From: Ruminococcaceae bacterium UBA1320
GTDB taxonomy: Bacteria; Bacillota; Clostridia; Oscillospirales; Ethanoligenentaceae
DNA length: 12,134 nucleotides
Direction of reading: 5' to 3'
NCBI GenBank assembly: GCA_002306975.1
Contig: DBTI01000220.1
Coordinates: 1-12,134, forward strand
Each line of letters starts with the position of its first letter. Positions within the stretch are counted from its first letter, which is position 1. The notes below the pieces were generated by a model. That model searched no databases. It had not been told where the DNA came from and saw only the letters and a program-made list of their open reading frames with translations. Made by a program: the position numbers and the translations under genes. Shown one piece after another: positions 6,825 through 12,134 of this stretch.

Positions 6825-6890
6825 GGGTTCTTAACTTTGGCTGATGTTAAAAAACATTATTTATACTTTGTACTTATGCTGTGTCAGGAT

Positions 6891-6951
6891 ATTCTTATAA
6901 CAAAAAAGTTAATTGTTATGGCGCGAATGACGAAGTTGTTATTATAAGAAT
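6891..6951. repeat. Inverted repeat in the leader of smc
   Basis: Perfect 10-base arms ATTCTTATAA (6891-6900) and TTATAAGAAT (6942-6951) are separated by 41 bases. The pairing continues inward as ACAA with TTGT if a short bulge is allowed. It lies in the AT-rich 217-base spacer between the radical SAM gene and smc. There is no T-run after it, so it is not an evident terminator. It could be an operator or an mRNA leader structure, or chance in AT-rich DNA. Confidence 0.4.
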
Positions 6952-6964
6952 TTACTTTTATTAA
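6936..6964 (+). promoter_or_regulatory. Weak candidate promoter for smc
   Basis: TTGTTA (6936-6941) and TATTAA (6959-6964) are 17 bases apart, each matching consensus at 4 of 6 bases. The spacer is so AT-rich that such matches are expected by chance, so this is only a candidate. The -35 box abuts the right arm of the inverted repeat at 6891-6951. Confidence 0.2.
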
Positions 6965-7041
6965 ATAGAAATCTAAAAATATAAACAACATATTAAAAAA
7001 TTAAAACGAATAAAAAACAAACCATTAAAGGAAGTGAAAAA

Positions 7042-10000
7042 ATGTTTTTAAAATCCCTTGAAATACAAGGCTTTAAGTCTTTCCCAGATAAAACCCTCCT
7101 TGCCTTTGGAAAAGGCATCACCGCGGTAGTCGGCCCAAACGGCAGCGGCAAAAGCAATATAAGCGACGCTGTTCGCTGGGTGCTTGGCGAGGTGTCGTCA
7201 AAAGCGCTTCGCGGCACAAGGATGGAAGACGTCATTTTCGGCGGCGCGATCGAGCGCAAACCGCTTGGCTTTGCGGAGGTATCGCTCACACTTGATAATA
7301 AAGTACGCGACCTTGATTATGACGGTGACGAGGTTAAAATCACACGCCGTTTTTACCGCTCGGGCGAAAGCGAGTATCTGTTGTGCGGCAAAGAGGTAAG
7401 GCTGAAGGATATCCATGAACTGCTAATGGATACAGGCCTTGGCCGCGATGGCTATTCGATAATAGGGCAGGGGCGCATCGACGAGATCGTCGGCGCGAAA
7501 AGTGAGGACAGGCGTGAAATCTTTGAGGAAGCGGCGGGCATCTCAAAATACCGTTACCGCAAAGAGGATTCGGAGCGCCGCCTTGCCGACGCGGAAGAAA
7601 ACCTTGTGAGACTGCGCGACATTCTTTCTGAACTTGAATCGCGCGTAGGGCCGCTGAAAATACAGGCGGAAAAGGCGAAAAAATACATAGACCTTGCGGG
7701 CGAAAAGAAAAATCTTGAGGTCGGGCTGTGGCTCAACACGCTCGATAAACAGCGCGGCGTATTGCGCGAGCAGGAAAACAGGCTTCAATACGCGCACGCA
7801 CAGTATGACGGTATCTGTGAAAAGCTTGACGGGGCACAGGCGGAGATCGAAAACGCCTATCTTGAGGTTCAGCGCAGGGCGGCACAGATTGAAGAATGCC
7901 GCAGACAGGCGCAGGAGCTTGAAGAAAATGCCGTAAAAAAGCAGGCGCAGGCAGATATTCTTGAAAACGACATCCATCATAATGATGAAAATATCGCACG
8001 CATTAACAGCGAAATAGAAGAGGCAAAAAAGGCGGGCGGCGAAAACGGCGAGGAAATCGGGCGTATTATCGCCGCGATCGAACAAAAAACCGCTCAGTCA
8101 AAGGAAATAGCTGAAAACCTTGCGGAATGCGAGAGCGGCGTTCTTGACATTTCAAAAAAGAGCGAAGGCATCTCCGGTGAAATGGAGCAGGCGGCGGCAG
8201 CACTTACGGCCTTAACAATGAAGCTTTCGGACGTTAGAGTGGAGAAAAACGGGGCTGCTGCGTCGCTCCTGCACCTTAAAGAGCGCGCGGGCGCGATTGA
8301 CGGCGATGTTGCGGCAAGAAACGAGCGTGTCGAACAGGCGAAAAGCTCACTGGCAGAATGCAAGGCACAAATCACAAAGCGCGCGGAAGACATGGAAGCG
8401 CTCGGCAACGAACAAAAAGGCTATGCGTTAAAGCTCGATTCAAGAAAAGAGCGCCTGTCGAGGATTGATGAGACTATCCGCTCGTTCACTCTGCAATATG
8501 ACGGAAAGCAGCAGCGCGCCAAAATGCTTGAAGATATGGAGCGCCACCTTGAAGGCTTTTCGCAAAGTGTAAAGACGGTAATGCGGGAAAAAGAACGCGG
8601 CAGGATCGGCGGTATCCACGCGCCGGTTTCAAGGCTTATTTCCGTGCCGCGTGATTACACGCTTGCGATAGAAACCGCTCTCGGCTTTTCGGCGCAGCAC
8701 ATCGTTGTTGACAGTGAAAACGACGCAAAAGAAGCGATAGGTATGCTCAAAAGCTGCGACGGCGGCCGCGCAACCTTTTTGCCGATCAGTTCCGTTCGCG
8801 GAAACGTGCTGACAGAGCGCGGCATCGAAGGTGAGGACGGTTATATAGGCGTGGCGTCGGAGCTGGTTTCAAGCGGGTCGGAATACAGCGGCATTGTACG
8901 CAGCCTTTTGGGGCGCACCGCCGTGGCGCGCGACCTTGACTGCGCCGTGCAGATTGCCCGAAAATACAACTACCGTTTTCGCATTGTTACCCTTGACGGG
9001 CAGCTTGTCAACGCAGGCGGCTCAATGACCGGCGGATCTTCCAACAAAAACGCAAATCTTCTTTCACGCGCGGGCGAAATTGAAGATTTGCGCAAACAGG
9101 CGAACGGCATAAAAGAGCGAATTGATACGCTTGCGACTGAGAAAAAGGCACTTGTGCAGCAGATTTCATCGCTCGAGGCAACGCTCACAGGCGTAAAAAG
9201 CGAGTTGGCTAACGCGCAGGAGGATAAAATCCGTCTTGAAGGCGGGCTGCGCAGCTTTGAGGAACAGATAGACTCCGTTAACACCGATATAAAGGCGTTA
9301 GAGGAAGAAAAGGCAGAGTCGGCCGCGCGAATAGCGGAGTACGAAAAAACCGCCGCGGACGATGACGAGAAAATTGTGTTTCTTACCGAGCAGATAGAAG
9401 AAGCTCAGCGCAAGGCCGAAGCGCTTGGCGGCAGCAAAAGCCGCCTGATGCAGCTTCGCGAAGAGCGGGCGGAAAAGCTTGCCGCCCTGCGTCTTGATGC
9501 GGTTACCTGCGATAAAGACGCAGAGGCGTTAAGGCAGGAGCTTGCCGGCATTGAGCGGCTGCGCAAAAACAGCCAAACGCGCACCGAAGAACTTTTGCAT
9601 CAAATTTTGGAATTTGAAGAAAAGAACAGGCAGGCACGCGGGGGCATTGAAGCGCTGAAAGCCGAAGGCGAGGCTTTAATGCAAGCCAGTGCTCAAAAGA
9701 TAGCGGGCAGCAGCGAGATTGCCGCCGCGCGTGACGAGATGGAGCGCAAGACCGCGCAGATGCGTGCGGAAGAGCGCGCACTTTCCGACGATAAGGAAAA
9801 AATATCGGAAGAGCTGGCAAGGCTCGACGAACGCAAATCTTCGGCACAGGTCGAATACGACAGCATCATAGCGCGTTTGTATGAGGAATATGAACTGACG
9901 CGTTCCGAGGCGGAAAAAATAGCACCAAAAATTGAAGACATAGCGCACGCCGGACGGCGGCTCAGTGAAGTCAAAAACAGTATAAAAGCACTCGGTACGG

Positions 10001-10614
10001 TAAATGTCGGCGCTATTGATGAATACAAAGAAGTCTCGGAACGCTATGAGTTTATGAAAACGCAGACCGACGACGTTGAAAAATCAAAGCAGGAGCTTGC
10101 AGGTCTTATCGGCGGGCTGACAAGTAAAATGCGCGAAATATTCGCCCAGCAGTTCCAGCTTATCAACGCCAATTTCGGAAAAACCTTTGTGGAGCTTTTC
10201 GGCGGCGGTTCGGCGCGGCTTGAATTTTCAGAGCCGGATGATGTTCTGACCTCCGGCATCGAAATTATTGTGGAGCCGCCGGGCAAGATTATCAAGAATC
10301 TTTCCATGCTCTCAGGCGGCGAGCGTGCGTTTGTAGCCATTGCGCTCTATTTCGCCATACTCAAGGTTCGCCCGTCGCCCTTTTGTGTTCTTGACGAGAT
10401 TGAGGCGGCGCTCGACGACTCAAATGTATCGCGCTTTGCCGCCTATTTAAGGCGCATGTGCGGAGAAACACAGTTTATTGTCATCACGCACAGGCGCGGC
10501 ACAATGGACGAGGCGGATATGCTTTACGGCGTTACCATGCAGGACGAGGGTGTTTCCAAACTCTTGACACTGAATGTCGGTGAGCTTGTTGAAAAGCTTG
10601 GCATAAAGATATAA
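7042..10614 (+). CDS. smc: Chromosome segregation ATPase SMC
   Basis: SMC is the long coiled-coil ATPase that, with ScpA and ScpB, loops and separates newly copied chromosomes. The protein has 1190 residues, the usual bacterial length. The N-terminal head has Walker A GPNGSGKSN (residues 31-39), RGTRMEDVIFGG near 57-68, and the Q-loop IIGQGRIDEIV with Gln143. A first coiled coil runs from roughly 165 to 510. The hinge (about 525-665) ends in the conserved VNAGGSMTGGS. A second coiled coil runs from about 675 to 980. The C-terminal head has VNVGAIDEY near 987, the ABC signature LSGGE (1090-1094), Walker B VLDEIEAALDD with Asp1118/Glu1119, and the ITHRRGTM switch. All ATPase motifs are intact. 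The ATG follows AAGGAAGTG with good spacing. A strong terminator follows the stop; ftsY, often the next gene, is absent. Confidence 0.98.
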   Translation: MFLKSLEIQGFKSFPDKTLLAFGKGITAVVGPNGSGKSNISDAVRWVLGEVSSKALRGTRMEDVIFGGAIERKPLGFAEVSLTLDNKVRDLDYDGDEVKITRRFYRSGESEYLLCGKEVRLKDIHELLMDTGLGRDGYSIIGQGRIDEIVGAKSEDRREIFEEAAGISKYRYRKEDSERRLADAEENLVRLRDILSELESRVGPLKIQAEKAKKYIDLAGEKKNLEVGLWLNTLDKQRGVLREQENRLQYAHAQYDGICEKLDGAQAEIENAYLEVQRRAAQIEECRRQAQELEENAVKKQAQADILENDIHHNDENIARINSEIEEAKKAGGENGEEIGRIIAAIEQKTAQSKEIAENLAECESGVLDISKKSEGISGEMEQAAAALTALTMKLSDVRVEKNGAAASLLHLKERAGAIDGDVAARNERVEQAKSSLAECKAQITKRAEDMEALGNEQKGYALKLDSRKERLSRIDETIRSFTLQYDGKQQRAKMLEDMERHLEGFSQSVKTVMREKERGRIGGIHAPVSRLISVPRDYTLAIETALGFSAQHIVVDSENDAKEAIGMLKSCDGGRATFLPISSVRGNVLTERGIEGEDGYIGVASELVSSGSEYSGIVRSLLGRTAVARDLDCAVQIARKYNYRFRIVTLDGQLVNAGGSMTGGSSNKNANLLSRAGEIEDLRKQANGIKERIDTLATEKKALVQQISSLEATLTGVKSELANAQEDKIRLEGGLRSFEEQIDSVNTDIKALEEEKAESAARIAEYEKTAADDDEKIVFLTEQIEEAQRKAEALGGSKSRLMQLREERAEKLAALRLDAVTCDKDAEALRQELAGIERLRKNSQTRTEELLHQILEFEEKNRQARGGIEALKAEGEALMQASAQKIAGSSEIAAARDEMERKTAQMRAEERALSDDKEKISEELARLDERKSSAQVEYDSIIARLYEEYELTRSEAEKIAPKIEDIAHAGRRLSEVKNSIKALGTVNVGAIDEYKEVSERYEFMKTQTDDVEKSKQELAGLIGGLTSKMREIFAQQFQLINANFGKTFVELFGGGSARLEFSEPDDVLTSGIEIIVEPPGKIIKNLSMLSGGERAFVAIALYFAILKVRPSPFCVLDEIEAALDDSNVSRFAAYLRRMCGETQFIVITHRRGTMDEADMLYGVTMQDEGVSKLLTLNVGELVEKLGIKI

Positions 10615-10638
10615 GGGTTGAAGGTTCGATTTTTTCAG

Positions 10639-10674
10639 CTGCCGCTCATGATTTGTGAGCGGCAGTTTCTATTT
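10639..10674 (+). terminator. Rho-independent terminator after smc
   Basis: A perfect 10-pair stem (CTGCCGCTCA at 10639-10648 with its complement at 10656-10665), a 7-base loop and a T-rich tail TTTCTATTT lie 25 bases after the smc stop codon. It ends the rnc/smc transcript. Confidence 0.88.
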
Positions 10675-11146
10675 GAAATTGCAATAAATAACGGAAAACA
10701 GTTAAAAATCAAGTACCCGTTATCACTTTTTTCAACTTCAAAAACAATTTTTTTTATCGGTCTTATCCAACAAACAAAAGGAGATTAATGGGGTAAAAAC
10801 AAGGTTTATTGAACAATTTGTCGTACAAGGCAGTTATCATGCAAAAAAACATAGGATAATCCTCATAAAACATATTCCGTATAATTTTGTATAGCCGCCT
10901 GCAAATAAAGGGGACATCATGCTTTAGGGCGTTTGTAAGAGCAATAGAGCAATCTCATGTTAAAAAGGCCTTGCAAAAGAAGCGGCATTTGTGTAACAAT
11001 AGATAAAGCAAAGAGAGAATAAGCTTTGCCGGTTAAAGCCGATAAAAGCATAAGTTTTAATCTGTTCTGGAATATAAAGTGGACGAAACTTATGGATTCC
11101 AATTACCGATTTGATTTACTTGATATAAACTTTCGGAGGATTTTTT
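10675..11146. other. 472-base AT-rich intergenic region without a recognisable gene
   Basis: Stops are frequent in all frames and nothing resembles a known protein or RNA. The contents are small. A 7-pair inverted repeat ATAACGG/CCGTTAT (10688-10694 and 10717-10723) precedes CACTTTTTT and may be a weak second terminator. A strong ribosome site at 10780-10783 is followed by a two-codon frame at 10788-10796. TATAAT occurs at 10880-10885 without a -35 box. There is a tandem duplication of AGAGCAAT at 10938-10953, and a GCAAAG/CTTTGC hairpin near 11007-11028. The promoter for the dus gene must lie here, but I cannot place it with confidence; TGATATAAA at 11121-11129 is too close to the ribosome site. 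Confidence 0.7.
10776..10796 (+). other. Strong ribosome site followed by a two-codon frame (ATG GGG TAA)
   Basis: AAAAGGAG (10776-10783) sits 4 bases before ATG at 10788, followed by GGG and TAA. This is a well-formed translation start with an immediate stop. It could be a minimal leader frame, the remnant of a lost gene start, or chance. No gene-like sequence continues in any frame after it. Confidence 0.25.
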
Positions 11147-12112
11147 GTGAAGATAGGAAATGTTGAAATAAAAGGACGCGCCGCGCTTGCACCGCTTGCG
11201 GGTGTTGCGGACACCGCCTTCAGGACAACCTGCCGCCGCTTTGGCGCCTGCTATGTCGTGGGGGAAATGGCGAGTTCAAAAGGGCTTTGCATGTCCGACA
11301 GAAAAACGGCGGAGCTTTTGACTGTGACCGATAAGGAACGCCCGATGGCTGTGCAGCTATTTGGCGGCGATCCTGAAATCATGGCGCAGGCGGCAAAAAT
11401 TGCGGTGGGGTTTCACCCGGATATCATTGATATAAACATGGGCTGCCCGGCACCGAAGGTAGCATCAAACGGCGGTGGCAGCTCGCTGTTAAAAGACCCG
11501 GTGCTTGCCGGGAAAATCATTGAGCAGGTTGTTAAAGCCGTAGAACTGCCTGTTACCGTCAAGATCCGTAAAGGATGGGACGATAACAGCGTTAACGCCG
11601 TTGAGATGGCTCATATCGCAGAGGAGTCAGGAGCGGCGGCGATTACGATTCACGGGCGCACGCGCGAGCAGATGTACCGCCCGCCCGCCGACCTTGATAT
11701 CATAAAAAAGGTCAAAGAAGCGGTGAGCATTCCCGTTATCGGAAACGGTGATATTTTCACACCTCAGGATGCAAAGAGGATGTATGAGGAAACCGGAGTG
11801 GATCTTGTGATGGTGGGGCGCGGAGCGCTCGGTGCACCGTGGTTCTTCCGGCAGATTGAGGAGTATTTTAAGACAGGAACAGTGCCGCCTGCACCACTCG
11901 TCAGCGAGCGCATGGCTGTAATGGTGGAGCATGTGCGCCTTATCTGTGCGCTGAAAGGGGAATACTGCGGCATAAGAGAGGCGAGAAAGCACGCGGCGTG
12001 GTATATGAAGGGGCTTGACGGCGCCGCGGCGCTGCGCGAACATACAGGCAAGCTGATGAGCCTCGACGATTTAGAGAGGCTTGCGGAAAAAGCAATAGCG
12101 TTAAATTCATAA
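11147..12112 (+). CDS. dusB: tRNA-dihydrouridine synthase, DusB type
   Basis: Dus enzymes reduce uridine in the tRNA D-loop to dihydrouridine with FMN and NADPH. The 321-residue protein is of normal size and starts at GTG, with a strong GGAGG site at 11135-11139, 7 bases upstream. The N-terminal TIM barrel begins APLAGVADTAFR. The catalytic Cys100 lies in INMGCPAPKVASNGGGSSLL. VTVKIRKGWDD supplies the conserved Lys, ITIHGRTREQMY the substrate and flavin residues, and IGNGDIFTPQDA and MVGRGALGAPW bind the FMN phosphate. The C-terminal helical domain holds REARKHAAWYMKGLDGAAALRE. The DusB assignment rests on overall motif style and could be another bacterial Dus subgroup. It lies alone downstream of the smc terminator and a long spacer, so it probably has its own promoter. 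Confidence 0.94.
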   Translation: MKIGNVEIKGRAALAPLAGVADTAFRTTCRRFGACYVVGEMASSKGLCMSDRKTAELLTVTDKERPMAVQLFGGDPEIMAQAAKIAVGFHPDIIDINMGCPAPKVASNGGGSSLLKDPVLAGKIIEQVVKAVELPVTVKIRKGWDDNSVNAVEMAHIAEESGAAAITIHGRTREQMYRPPADLDIIKKVKEAVSIPVIGNGDIFTPQDAKRMYEETGVDLVMVGRGALGAPWFFRQIEEYFKTGTVPPAPLVSERMAVMVEHVRLICALKGEYCGIREARKHAAWYMKGLDGAAALREHTGKLMSLDDLERLAEKAIALNS

Positions 12113-12134
12113 TAATGACAACAAAAGGCACCGG

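Noticed and set aside
10706..10891. An open stretch of 62 codons on the + strand after smc
   Set aside because: It has no start codon near a ribosome site, is AT-rich and low in complexity, and resembles no known protein.
10917..11102. A 61-codon hydrophobic frame on the - strand starting with TTG
   Set aside because: It has a rare start, no clear ribosome site and no recognisable family; the hydrophobic look is expected from AT-rich DNA.
12115..12134. ATG at 12115 just after dusB as the start of a next gene
   Set aside because: Only six codons are visible before the window ends and no ribosome site lies in the 15 bases upstream.

Overview
The window is a 12.1-kb housekeeping stretch from a member of the Bacillota, most likely a Clostridia of the Oscillospiraceae/Ruminococcaceae type. 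This assignment is an inference. It rests on the topA-trmFO pair, the plsX / acyl-carrier / rnc / radical SAM / smc order, a TrmFO (folate-dependent tRNA methylation) instead of TrmA, purine-rich Shine-Dalgarno sites, and AT-rich spacers between genes of roughly even base composition. All eight genes lie on the + strand.

Layout. (1) 1-3299: the 3' part of topA (DNA topoisomerase I; the start is outside the window) overlaps trmFO by 4 bases. (2) 3355-4356: plsX (phosphate acyltransferase) follows after 55 bases. (3) 4357-4689: a 333-base spacer with unusual inverted repeats and a good sigma-A-type promoter. (4) 4690-4917: a small acyl-carrier-protein-like gene with its own promoter and its own terminator (4930-4970). 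(5) 5137-6824: rnc (RNase III), translationally coupled to an Elp3-like radical SAM gene. (6) 7042-10614: smc, closed by a strong terminator. (7) 10675-11146: a 472-base stretch after that terminator with no convincing gene. (8) 11147-12112: a dusB-type tRNA-dihydrouridine synthase.

How the genes relate. The set covers DNA topology and chromosome organisation (TopA, SMC), tRNA modification (TrmFO, Dus, possibly the radical SAM protein), RNA processing (RNase III) and membrane lipid synthesis (PlsX with a carrier-like protein). This is the familiar Firmicutes lipid/rnc/smc neighbourhood, but fabD and fabG are absent between plsX and the carrier gene, and ftsY does not follow smc.

The most interesting point is the carrier-like protein. 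It keeps the length, helix pattern and acidic recognition helix of an acyl carrier protein, but the serine that carries 4'-phosphopantetheine is alanine (codon GCA at 4789-4791; the usual DSL reads DAI). As written it cannot become a holo-carrier, yet its frame is intact and it sits in a self-contained transcription unit. A 44-base, almost complete palindrome ends 7 bases before its predicted -35 box. This could be a retained, repurposed carrier with a dedicated regulator, or a gene in early decay. The rest of the window looks ordinary.
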